Part shown: piece by piece, positions 37,510-45,924 of the stretch
Numbering within the stretch: position 1 is the stretch's first letter
Layout of the letters: each line of letters begins with the position of its first letter
Assembly (NCBI GenBank): GCA_009783245.1
Contig: WRHL01000006.1
Span: 1-47,529, forward strand
Direction of reading: 5' to 3'
From: Coriobacteriia bacterium
GTDB taxonomy: Bacteria; Actinomycetota; Coriobacteriia; Coriobacteriales; UBA8131
Length of the DNA: 47,529 bases
Notes under the pieces: generated by a model
Database searches by the model: none
Told to the model about the DNA's origin: nothing
The model's input: only the letters and a program-made list of their open reading frames with translations
Position numbers and translations under genes: made by a program

Positions 37510-39144
37510 TCAGGCGGCAACTTGGGCATCCTCCTTGCCAAGGGCATAGGTTGCCACCTCGTCTGCGCCCTCAATCACAAAGTCATAGGCATGCAGGCCG
37601 ACCAGTCGCCTGCGCCATCCGTGGCGCAGGTAGGCGTGCCAGAAGGTCTCACCCACGGCCAGCGCCTTGAAGAGCGGTTTGGCGTGGAGCAGGGAATGCA
37701 CCAGGCGGCGCAGCGAATAGGCCTTGCGGCTGGCATCTATCATCTCCTGTTGCAGCTGGGCGGGCGTCAGCTGAAGTGGGCGGTGTACCACGTTGCCGTT
37801 GAAGAGCTCCCAGTTGTGGTGGAGCAGGCGGTGTCTGTTCTGCTCGTAGACCGGTGTTCCGGGCACAAAGAACATGCTTTGGATGAGGCAGCCGTGGATG
37901 TCATTGTCGATGATGAACTGGCCCAGGCGTTCGCCTACGCCGGGGGTGTCCTCGTCGGTTCCCAGGATGAACAGCCCGCGCACGCCTATGCCATGGGCGT
38001 GGATGTTGGCGATGGACTGCTCGATGCGCTCGCGCGTGCAGAGCTTGTGGTAATGCACAAAGGAGGCATCGTCAATGAACTCGATACCCAGGCTCACCTC
38101 AAAGAAGCCCGCCTGCTTCATCAGGCTAAGCATCTCATCATCAAAGCCCAGCTCCCAGCGGGCCTGCACCGTGATGGGGCAGGAGATGTCGCTTGCGATG
38201 ATCGCCCGCAGCACGGACTTGGCCCAGGCGCGGTCAAGCGCGAAGTTGTCATCCGTGAGCCAGACGGCGCGGTTCAGGCGGGGAGGGAAGCTGCGGCTGT
38301 GGAAGGTAACAGCCTGACGGATGTCTTCCACCACGGCCTCGGGCGAACGCGTGCGTACCTTGCGGCCAAAATGCGCGATGACGCAGCAATAGTCGCAGGT
38401 GCCCGTGCAGCCGCGCGAGGCATGGACCTGCGGCCAGAGCGTGTTGTACTTCTTAGCCATGCGGGCATAGTCAAAGACCAGCGAGCGGTTGGGGATGGTC
38501 TCGATGTCGCAGGGTTGCGGGCGCGCCTTTGTGAGAGCGACCTCCACGGTGGCATCGTTGTTGAGGCGCAGGTAGGCCAAGCCGGGTATCTGCACGGGCG
38601 GGCCGGGTTCCAACCAGGCGCTGACGAGACGGGCGGGCACCTTGGCGCAGTCGCCGTCCTCTGGCGGCGCGAGCTTGCCCAGGCGCATGGGAAGGCTGAT
38701 ACGCCCCTGCGCCTGAAGCGCTTCGATGAACTCCACGATGCTCTCATCCGCGTCGCCCAGCAACACGTAGTCAGCGTAGCGCACAGCCTCGGGGTAGTTG
38801 AGCGTGGCGTGCATGCCGCCCAGCACCACTAAAGGCCGGGCATGTGAGGCGCTTGCACTGGCGAAGGCCCGGATTGTCTCGGCGATCTCATAACCGCGCA
38901 CCGCGTTGAAGGTGTTGATGGAGATGAAGACTACATCCGCGTCCTGGATGTCTGCCCAGTTCAGCTCGCTGATGGACTCGCTGTACATCAGCGTGTCGTC
39001 TACCAGGCCCTTGGCGATGGTGGTCAGCGTGATGAGCCCGGTTGAGGGGTTGCAGATGCTGCGGTTGTAGAGGATGCGGTTCTTCCAGGTCTTTTGGTAG
39101 CGGTTGACTGCCCCCGCCTCAATGAAGCGAAGCTTGGTGATCAT
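37510..39144 (-). CDS. B12-binding domain-containing radical SAM protein
   Basis: N-terminal cobalamin-binding-like domain (DADVVFISINTFNAVRGYEIAETIRA...VVLGGMHATLNYPEAVRYADYVLLGDAD); radical SAM cluster motif GCTGTCDYC. Confidence 0.88.
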   Translation of the reverse strand: MITKLRFIEAGAVNRYQKTWKNRILYNRSICNPSTGLITLTTIAKGLVDDTLMYSESISELNWADIQDADVVFISINTFNAVRGYEIAETIRAFASASASHARPLVVLGGMHATLNYPEAVRYADYVLLGDADESIVEFIEALQAQGRISLPMRLGKLAPPEDGDCAKVPARLVSAWLEPGPPVQIPGLAYLRLNNDATVEVALTKARPQPCDIETIPNRSLVFDYARMAKKYNTLWPQVHASRGCTGTCDYCCVIAHFGRKVRTRSPEAVVEDIRQAVTFHSRSFPPRLNRAVWLTDDNFALDRAWAKSVLRAIIASDISCPITVQARWELGFDDEMLSLMKQAGFFEVSLGIEFIDDASFVHYHKLCTRERIEQSIANIHAHGIGVRGLFILGTDEDTPGVGERLGQFIIDNDIHGCLIQSMFFVPGTPVYEQNRHRLLHHNWELFNGNVVHRPLQLTPAQLQQEMIDASRKAYSLRRLVHSLLHAKPLFKALAVGETFWHAYLRHGWRRRLVGLHAYDFVIEGADEVATYALGKEDAQVAA

Positions 39145-39180
39145 GATAGCCTCCTGATCTTGGTTGATTCTAAGTTGTTG

Positions 39181-39459
39181 TCAGCTCAAGGGAGTGATGT
39201 CGAGAGGAGCCGGGGTGATGTCTAGGGGAGCCGTGCTGATGTCAGCTGAAACCGCCTGCCGTTGGTACTCAAGGATGTCGCCCGGCTGGCAGTCGAGCAC
39301 GTCGCAGATGGCATCCAGGGTGGAGAAGCGCACGGCGCTGACCTTGCCGGTCTTGAGTTTTGAGAGGTTGACGTTTGCTATGCCCACACGGTCTGCAAGT
39401 TCGCCCAGGGGCATCTTGCGGTCTGCCATGACTCTGTCGAGTCGCATTATGATGGCCAT
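39181..39459 (-). CDS. Cro/CI-type HTH transcriptional regulator (YozG-like)
   Basis: MAIIMRLDRVMADRKMPLGELADRVGIANVNLSKLKTGKVSAVRFSTLDAICDVLDCQPGDILEY. Confidence 0.88.
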   Translation of the reverse strand: MAIIMRLDRVMADRKMPLGELADRVGIANVNLSKLKTGKVSAVRFSTLDAICDVLDCQPGDILEYQRQAVSADISTAPLDITPAPLDITPLS

Positions 39460-39479
39460 CTGTGCCTGCCTCTCTCTTC

Positions 39480-40001
39480 CTAGAGTGTCTCGTCGGAGAG
39501 CTGCTGCAGCTCAACCCCGTACTGGACCACGTAGGCCAGGGCGAACACACAGAACGCGAAGATCAGGTTGGTCAAACCCAGGGCGATGGAAGCCACTATC
39601 AGTATGATACCGATGATCTTCAGGCGTTTGACGTTCTCAAAGAGGAAGGGGGTGCGGTGGACAGCGGTGGCCTTGAACACAGCGCTGAGGATGAAGAGGA
39701 TAACAGCGCACAGGACGCAGTAGAGGCCGAAACCTATGGTTGAGATGATGAACGCCGCCTTCACGGTGCCGACGATCGCCGTGGTGATGGCGCCGCCCAG
39801 GCTGGCCTCATTGAAGACAGGGGCGAGGCGTGGGATCATGTGTAGCAGATTCATCACAAAGTCAGCGGGCAGGAAGGCGACGATGATGATACTGAGCAGG
39901 GCTCCTGCGGCGCCGATGATGCAGATGGCAGCCAACACCTTGCCAACCACATCGAGCACCTTCCCAGAACGAACCAGCTTGTCTGATATACGAGTGTCCA
40001 T
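39480..40001 (-). CDS. DUF2975-like multi-TM membrane protein
   Basis: Four predicted TM segments; directly upstream of a YozG-like HTH gene, a common pairing. Confidence 0.65.
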   Translation of the reverse strand: MDTRISDKLVRSGKVLDVVGKVLAAICIIGAAGALLSIIIVAFLPADFVMNLLHMIPRLAPVFNEASLGGAITTAIVGTVKAAFIISTIGFGLYCVLCAVILFILSAVFKATAVHRTPFLFENVKRLKIIGIILIVASIALGLTNLIFAFCVFALAYVVQYGVELQQLSDETL

Positions 40002-40041
40002 ATGCTGCCTTTCTCTGACGGACTAGCAGAAGTGAATCGAT

Positions 40042-40094
40042 AGACCGGTCTGTCGCGACAAGGCAATAGTAATTGCTTGAACAACGTATGTCAA
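40042..40094 (-). promoter_or_regulatory. Promoter and twin palindromes upstream of the DUF2975-like gene
   Basis: Minus strand TTGACA (40094-40089) - 17 nt - TACTAT (40071-40066), followed by TGTCGCGACA (40060-40051) and AGACCGGTCT (40051-40042). Confidence 0.7.
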
Positions 40095-40170
40095 CAATTA
40101 TTTAATGTTAATCGTAAAAAAATAGGCGCAATACGTAGTAGCCGCTGTGGCAACTCGCGTCAGTCCACCC

Positions 40171-40875
40171 TCACCACTCTGGGTAGGATCCAGGTTTGTA
40201 ACTGCCGCGCCTGCTCGCCGCACACCGGTATTCATTGTTCTTGCGCTCAGGGTAATAGCCGCAACGCGGATCTCGGGGATCGAAGCCACCGCGAGCGTAA
40301 TAGCCACCGTGACGGTTTGGGGACCCGTGGCCCCCGCGGAAATCGTGTGCCCTGAAACCACGCTCATCTGCGTCCATCATCTCCGCGAACATCCTGTCAC
40401 GTTTCGCATTATTGATCTTCAGCCATTCAAGCTCGTCATCATCAAGCCCCTGTTTCGCTCCCAGGGAAGCAGTCAACCTGTCGAGCAGTTCGCCCAAAAC
40501 CACCTGCTCCTCTTCTGAAAGGCAGGCGAAAAGGTCTTCAATCTTAGCAGGATCATCGTGACGCTCCTGCTTTGCCCTGCCCTTATCTGTGAGCATGACC
40601 AACATCACGCGTTTGTCCTGCTCGGACGGCTCACGGGTGATAAAGCCTTTCTTCTCCAGTTTCGCGAGAGACTCATTAAGCGATGAAATCGCCAGTCCTA
40701 ACAGATAGGAGAGGTCTTTGGTGCTGATGCCATCCTTCATCTGGAGCGCGGTGAGTATCCTTCCCTGTCCACGCGCGGGATCCGCAAAGCGGTTGCCACG
40801 GCGATGGTCGCGCAGATGTTGTTTATGAACCAGCCACTGAAGCCGAGCCAATTTTTCATACAATTCGTTGTTCAT
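40171..40875 (-). CDS. MarR-family transcriptional regulator with a Gly/Arg/Tyr-rich C-terminal tail
   Basis: ILTALQMKDGISTKDLSYLLGLAISSLNESLAKLEKKGFITREPSEQDKRVMLVMLTDKG. Confidence 0.9.
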   Translation of the reverse strand: MNNELYEKLARLQWLVHKQHLRDHRRGNRFADPARGQGRILTALQMKDGISTKDLSYLLGLAISSLNESLAKLEKKGFITREPSEQDKRVMLVMLTDKGRAKQERHDDPAKIEDLFACLSEEEQVVLGELLDRLTASLGAKQGLDDDELEWLKINNAKRDRMFAEMMDADERGFRAHDFRGGHGSPNRHGGYYARGGFDPRDPRCGYYPERKNNEYRCAASRRGSYKPGSYPEW

Positions 40876-40905
40876 GGTAGTACCTCCTACATACATCAAA
40901 CAATA

Positions 40906-40955
40906 CTAACGGTACCGTTAGGAACATTATTAAACGGTACCGTTAGATTTGTCAA
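40906..40955 (-). promoter_or_regulatory. marR promoter with two palindromic operators
   Basis: CTAACGGTACCGTTAG (40906-40921) and AACGGTACCGTT (40933-40944); -35 TTGACA (40955-40950), 17-nt spacer, -10 TAATAA (40932-40927). Confidence 0.85.
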
Positions 40956-41032
40956 GTACTTTTCTGCCGGTACAGGCAAGAAATCTGGTATTCCCAGCAA
41001 TCCACGCGCATCGCCCTTTGCCCCAATAAACG

Positions 41033-41059
41033 GTGAACCGGCCATAAAGACCGGTTCAC
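41033..41059 (-). terminator. Hairpin downstream of hcp, possible terminator
   Basis: GTGAACCGG...CCGGTTCAC, 9-bp perfect arms; weak T-run. Confidence 0.4.
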
Positions 41060-41101
41060 GAGGGGCCTTGCTCTTGGTTTGCGACGAGCGTAGCCTCCTG
41101 T

Positions 41102-42679
41102 TTATCCCAGGATCTTCTGCAGATCAGCCTCGGGGGTGGAGATGGGGGTCAGGGCGAACTGCTCGACCAGGACATTCAGGATGTTCGGCGAGACAAAGGC
41201 AGGCAAGCTGGGGCCCAGGTAGATGTTCTTGATACCCAAACTGAGCAGGGTCAGCAGTATGACCACCGCCTTCTGCTCGAACCAGGAGAGCACCAAGGTC
41301 AGCGGCAGCTCGTTCACCGAGCACTCAAAGGCCGCGGCCAGGGCAAGCGCTACCTGGATGGCGCTGTAGGCATCGTTGCACTGTCCCATGTCCATGATGC
41401 GGGGCAGGCCGCCGATCTCGCCCAGGTCCAGGTCGTTGAAGCGGAACTTGCCACAGGCCAGCGTGAGGATGATGCTGTCCGCCGGCGCCTGCTTCACAAA
41501 GTCCGTGTAGTAGTTCCTGCCCGGTGTCCCAGCGTCGCAGCCGCCCACCAGGAAGAAGTGGCTGATGGCGCCGGCCTTGACGGCGCCAATGACGGTATCA
41601 GCTACCGATAAGACCGTGTCTTTTGCAAAGCCGGTAGTCATGCTACTGCCGCCGTTGATCCCGCGCATCTGGTGCAACGAATCAAAGCCGCCAAGCTCCA
41701 ACGCCTTGTCGATAAGCGGGGTGAAGTCCTTATCGTCACCTATGTGGGCCATTTCTGGGTAGGAGACCACCGAGGTGGTGAAGACGCGGTCGGCGTAACT
41801 GGGCCTCACCGGCATCAGGCAGTTTGTGGTGAAGAGGATAGGGGCGGGGATGCCCGCGAACTCCTGCTGCTGGCTTTGCCAGACGGTGCCATAGTTGCCC
41901 TTCAGCTGCGGATACTTCTTCAGCTCAGGATAGGCATGTGCAGGGAGCATCTCGCAGTGGGTGTAGACGTTGACGCCCGTGCCCTGGGTCTGCTCCAACA
42001 GAAGCTTGAGGTCATTGAGGTCATGGCCGGAGATCACGATGAAGGGGCCGGGCTCTATGTCACAGCTGACCGTGGTGGGTACCGGCTTGCCAAAGGCGCC
42101 GGTGTTGGCCTCATCCAAGAGCTCCATGCAGCGCAGGTTGACATCGCCAAGCTCCAAGACCAGACCCAGCAGCTCATCTGCGGGCATGTCCTGCCCAAGG
42201 GCGGCAAGTCCCTGGTAGAAGAAGTCGTAGACCGTGTCATCGGTCTTGCCCAGGACGGCGGCATGATGTGCGTAGGCGGCCATACCGCGCAGGCCGAACA
42301 GCAGAAGCGACTTCAGGGAGCGGATGTCCGGGTCGGCCTCCCAGAGCAGGTCCAGGTCATAGGCCTCTGCGGGGTTGCCCCCACCTGCCGCCACAAGCTT
42401 CAGTTTCTCCGCTTTTGCGGCAGCTATCTGCTGGATGATGGCATTGTCGTCAAAGGCCACATTGGTCACCGTGACAAACAGGCCATCCACTATCACCTTG
42501 TGGGTGTTTCCTGTGGGCTTGCCGGCTGCGTTGGCCATGGCAGCCGCTGCCAATCCAATGAGCTCGCCGGTGAGCTCATCCTGCAGGCTGGCGGTTGCGG
42601 CATTCTTGCCGCAGACGCCATTGACGGTACAGCCAGTACCCTTGGCTGTCTCCTCGCATTGAAAACAGAACATTGACAT
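41102..42679 (-). CDS. hcp: Hydroxylamine reductase (hybrid cluster protein)
   Basis: MSMFCFQCEETAKGTGCTVNGVCGK (C-x2-C-x8-C-x5-C), VISGHDLNDLKLLLEQT, MLPAHAYPELKKY, HFFLVGGCDAGTPGRNYYTDF. Confidence 0.95.
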   Translation of the reverse strand: MSMFCFQCEETAKGTGCTVNGVCGKNAATASLQDELTGELIGLAAAAMANAAGKPTGNTHKVIVDGLFVTVTNVAFDDNAIIQQIAAAKAEKLKLVAAGGGNPAEAYDLDLLWEADPDIRSLKSLLLFGLRGMAAYAHHAAVLGKTDDTVYDFFYQGLAALGQDMPADELLGLVLELGDVNLRCMELLDEANTGAFGKPVPTTVSCDIEPGPFIVISGHDLNDLKLLLEQTQGTGVNVYTHCEMLPAHAYPELKKYPQLKGNYGTVWQSQQQEFAGIPAPILFTTNCLMPVRPSYADRVFTTSVVSYPEMAHIGDDKDFTPLIDKALELGGFDSLHQMRGINGGSSMTTGFAKDTVLSVADTVIGAVKAGAISHFFLVGGCDAGTPGRNYYTDFVKQAPADSIILTLACGKFRFNDLDLGEIGGLPRIMDMGQCNDAYSAIQVALALAAAFECSVNELPLTLVLSWFEQKAVVILLTLLSLGIKNIYLGPSLPAFVSPNILNVLVEQFALTPISTPEADLQKILG

Positions 42680-42765
42680 GATGTTGACCTCCCTGGCGGT
42701 AGTAAAGCTGACTGGTTGTAGAACCACTTCATGAGCTATGGTAGTGTGGTAATAACAAAAAGTCG

Positions 42766-42779
42766 GTTGTATAAACAAC
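42766..42779. promoter_or_regulatory. Crp/Fnr-type operator in the hcp/regulator intergenic region
   Basis: GTTGT-ATAA-ACAAC: perfect 5-4-5 palindrome. Confidence 0.7.
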
Positions 42780-42791
42780 AATGGAGGCATT

Positions 42792-43445
42792 TTGAAAAGG
42801 ATTTTCGAGGTAGCAAAGCACAACCCCCTTTTCCAGGGGATTGCCTTCAGTGATTTTGAGAAGATGCTCACCTGCCTCTCGGCCAAGACCATGCGCTATC
42901 ACAAGGACGCCGTGATACTGCTGTCGGGTGACGCGGTCCATTTTGTGGGGCTGATCCTGTCAGGCAGCATCCTGATAATCAAGGAGGACATCGAGGGGCG
43001 CAGGACCATCCTCACCGAGCACAGCGTAGCTGAGACCTTTGGCGAGGTCTTCGCCTGCGCCGGCATCTCCCAAAGCCCCGTCACCATCCTGGCTGCAGAG
43101 GCCTCAGAGGTCCTCCTCATCGACTACCGAAGGATCATCACCACCTGCACTGCCGCCTGCCCCTTCCACGCCCTGCTCATCGAGAACATGCTCAGGCTGG
43201 TCGCGGTGAACAACCTCATGCTCAACCAGAAGATAGACATACTGTCAAAGCGCAGCACCCGCGAGAAACTACTGCAGTACTTCGATACGCAGCGGGGGGT
43301 CGCAAAGAAGTTCACCCTGCCCTTCAACCGTGAGGAGCTGGCCCACTACCTCTGCGTCGACCGCAGCGCCCTGTCCAACGAGCTCAGCAAGATGCGCAAA
43401 GAGGGCCTGATCGACTTCCACAGGAACCAGTTCGAACTCCTGTAG
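42792..43445 (+). CDS. Crp/Fnr-family transcriptional regulator, HcpR-like by context
   Basis: cNMP-binding-like domain plus HTH LPFNREELAHYLCVDRSALSNELSKMRKEGLI; divergent from hcp; TTG start after GGAGG. Confidence 0.88.
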   Translation: MKRIFEVAKHNPLFQGIAFSDFEKMLTCLSAKTMRYHKDAVILLSGDAVHFVGLILSGSILIIKEDIEGRRTILTEHSVAETFGEVFACAGISQSPVTILAAEASEVLLIDYRRIITTCTAACPFHALLIENMLRLVAVNNLMLNQKIDILSKRSTREKLLQYFDTQRGVAKKFTLPFNREELAHYLCVDRSALSNELSKMRKEGLIDFHRNQFELL

Positions 43446-43470
43446 GGCAAAATGGGGGTTTGACTGGGAT

Positions 43471-43622
43471 GTGACAAAGGGGATGTGACAAAGGGGTGAC
43501 AAAGGGCATGTGACAAAGGGGACGGTCCCTTTTGTCATATTGCTAAAAAGCAATATGACAAAGGGACCGTCCCCCTTGTCAAGTCCGTCCCCTTTGTCAC
43601 CCCTTTGTCACATCCTTTGTCA
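43471..43622. repeat. ~150-nt foldback built from palindromic repeat family A
   Basis: ~72-nt arms, nearly complementary, around ATATTGCT-AAAA-AGCAATAT. Confidence 0.9.
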
Positions 43623-43726
43623 AACCCGTGACATTTGTCATAGCTGATTCAAACACCTGACACTTACGGGCCAGCTTACCAAGCCATACCATGGTTACTG
43701 TCGGATTCCTCTGAGAAAGGCAGACC

Positions 43727-44719
43727 ATGGTAAGCAGCAACGGTTCAAGCGAGCTACAACAAAACGCCGCCCCCATCATCACCGTGCAGAACCTCACCAA
43801 GCGCTTTGGGGACGTCATCGCCGTTGACAACCTCAGCTTCGAGGTCCAAGACGGCGAGATATTCGGCTTTTTAGGTCCCAACGGCGCCGGCAAGTCCACC
43901 ACGCTGAACATCATCTCAAGCCTGCTCTCTTACGATAAGGGCGAGCTCACCATAGGCGGTTACCACCTGGATAAGGACGCGCGCAGGATCAAGGCGCTCA
44001 TCGGGTTGGTACCCCAGGAGATAGCGCTCTTCTCCAACCTGAACGCAGCCGAGAACGTGGCTTACTTCGCGGGCCTCTACGGCCTCAAGGGCGCTCCACT
44101 CAAGGCCGCTGTTGCCGAGGCGCTCGTCTTTGTGGGCCTCGCCGAGCACGCCAAGAAGCGCGCAGGCAAGATGAGCGGCGGCATGAAGCGCCGTCTCAAC
44201 ATCGCCTGCGGCATCGCGCACCACCCCCGGATCATCATCCTGGACGAGCCCACCGTAGGTGTGGACGCCCAGAGCCGCGAGCACATCATGGGCAGCATCC
44301 GCACCCTGCGCGACCGCGGTGCAACCATCATCTACACCTCGCACTACATGCCCGAGGTCCAGGAGATCTGCGACCGCATCGCCATCATCGACCACGGTAG
44401 GCTCGTCGCCATCGGCACCGAGCTCGAGCTGCTCGAAGCAGTCACCGACGTCAAGAGCATCGTCATCCAGGCGCGTTTTGGCGACGAGGCAGCGCGCAGT
44501 ACCCTCACCGAGAAACTCAAGCTCCTCCCGGATGTGCGCTACACCTCCTTCAACGAGACAGGCGAGGCGCTGCGTGTCGACGTGGCGCTGACCCACGAGG
44601 ACATCACCCCGCTGATGGACATCCTCATCGCCCAGGGTGTCCGTGTGGAGGCGCTCAACAGCGAGGCCCCCAACCTTGAGACCACCTTTTTGGCCCTCAC
44701 AGGCCGTGAGCTCAGGTAG
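43727..44719 (+). CDS. ABC transporter ATP-binding protein (DrrA/ABC-2 exporter type)
   Basis: FGFLGPNGAGKSTTLNIISSLL, KMSGGMKRRLNIACGIAHHPRIIILDEPTVGVD. Confidence 0.94.
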   Translation: MVSSNGSSELQQNAAPIITVQNLTKRFGDVIAVDNLSFEVQDGEIFGFLGPNGAGKSTTLNIISSLLSYDKGELTIGGYHLDKDARRIKALIGLVPQEIALFSNLNAAENVAYFAGLYGLKGAPLKAAVAEALVFVGLAEHAKKRAGKMSGGMKRRLNIACGIAHHPRIIILDEPTVGVDAQSREHIMGSIRTLRDRGATIIYTSHYMPEVQEICDRIAIIDHGRLVAIGTELELLEAVTDVKSIVIQARFGDEAARSTLTEKLKLLPDVRYTSFNETGEALRVDVALTHEDITPLMDILIAQGVRVEALNSEAPNLETTFLALTGRELR

Positions 44720-44733
44720 AGGGGGGCTGCGCC

Positions 44734-45924
44734 ATGTTTGCCATCTTCAAGGGTCACCAGAAGAACCTGCTGCGCGACAAGGGCAGCATCTTCTTCATCG
44801 CCATCTTCCCCACACTTCTCGTCTTCATATTGGGCACCATGCTCGCAAACCTGGACAACCCTGATGCAACCATAGGCAGCATGGAGATCGCCTACCACGT
44901 GGACAGTGAGGACCCTGAGATCGTGGCGACCGTAGACGCCATCGTCGAGGAGTTCGAAGCTATCGAGCAGCTCAACTTCACACCCGTCACCAACCTGGAC
45001 CAGGCCAAGGAGCAGCTTGAGAGGGGAGAGATCACCTCGCTTGTCGTCTTTCGCGAGCCCTTTGCCATAGATATCTATGAGGGCATGGACACCACGGAGA
45101 ACAAGGCGGTGTATTCCATCTTCACCAGCGTCTCCCGCATCCACAGCTGCATCTCAACGGTCAGGACCCACGCCATCGTGGACCTTCTGGCCGCCGCCGA
45201 GGCCGCCGCCACAGGAGCTACCGCCCCCAACGCCGCGGCTCTGAACGCAGCCAACGCCCTGGCTACCTTGGAGAGCACAGACATCTATGACACCGCGCGC
45301 GTTGAGGAGAAGGACTTTGGCATCTCGCGCACCATGATGGACTACTACGCCATCACCATGATCGTCATGATGTTCTTCATGGGATCCTTCTTCAGCGGCG
45401 CCATGTCCTTCTACGAGGCCCGCAAGGACGGCACCCTCAGGCGCGTGCTGGCAAGTCCGCTTAACCGCGCCTCGGTCTTCTTGCAGTACATGGCCAGCCA
45501 GTTGCCCCTCAACCTCATCCAGATCCTCGTGGTCATGTTTGTCTCCACCACCTTCTTTGGGGCGCACTACGCCGCCACCTGGCAGCTTAACGTGCTGCTC
45601 TTCGTCATGCTGCTTGTCACCGGCATGGCCTGCTCGTCGCTGGCTCTGATACTGGGCATCTTCATCAAGATAAACCCAGGTATCCTGCTCATGCCTGTCA
45701 TCTGGCCCATACTCTTCCTCTGTGGCACCTTCTCCAAGGAGATCAACATCCCCAGTGTTTCGCCTTTCCTGCCGCCCAGTCTTATCCAACAGGCCGCCTT
45801 CGACCTGACGCTCTTTGGTGAGACCACCCGTAGTCTGTGGGTGCTCGCGGTCAGCGCTGTGCTCATCGTCATCGCGGCTCTCATCGGCTCAGCACTCTTC
45901 AGAAAGAAGGAGGTGGTGTCATGA
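44734..45924 (+). CDS. ABC-2 type transporter permease
   Basis: N-terminal TM, extracytoplasmic domain, C-terminal multi-TM; follows the ATPase gene. Confidence 0.88.
   Translation: MFAIFKGHQKNLLRDKGSIFFIAIFPTLLVFILGTMLANLDNPDATIGSMEIAYHVDSEDPEIVATVDAIVEEFEAIEQLNFTPVTNLDQAKEQLERGEITSLVVFREPFAIDIYEGMDTTENKAVYSIFTSVSRIHSCISTVRTHAIVDLLAAAEAAATGATAPNAAALNAANALATLESTDIYDTARVEEKDFGISRTMMDYYAITMIVMMFFMGSFFSGAMSFYEARKDGTLRRVLASPLNRASVFLQYMASQLPLNLIQILVVMFVSTTFFGAHYAATWQLNVLLFVMLLVTGMACSSLALILGIFIKINPGILLMPVIWPILFLCGTFSKEINIPSVSPFLPPSLIQQAAFDLTLFGETTRSLWVLAVSAVLIVIAALIGSALFRKKEVVS

Noticed and set aside
37480-38832. 450-aa plus-strand ORF antisense to the radical SAM gene
   Set aside because: Antisense artefact of a conserved gene; no domain pattern.
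41672-42676. 334-aa plus-strand ORF antisense to hcp
   Set aside because: Antisense artefact; hcp is unambiguous on the minus strand.
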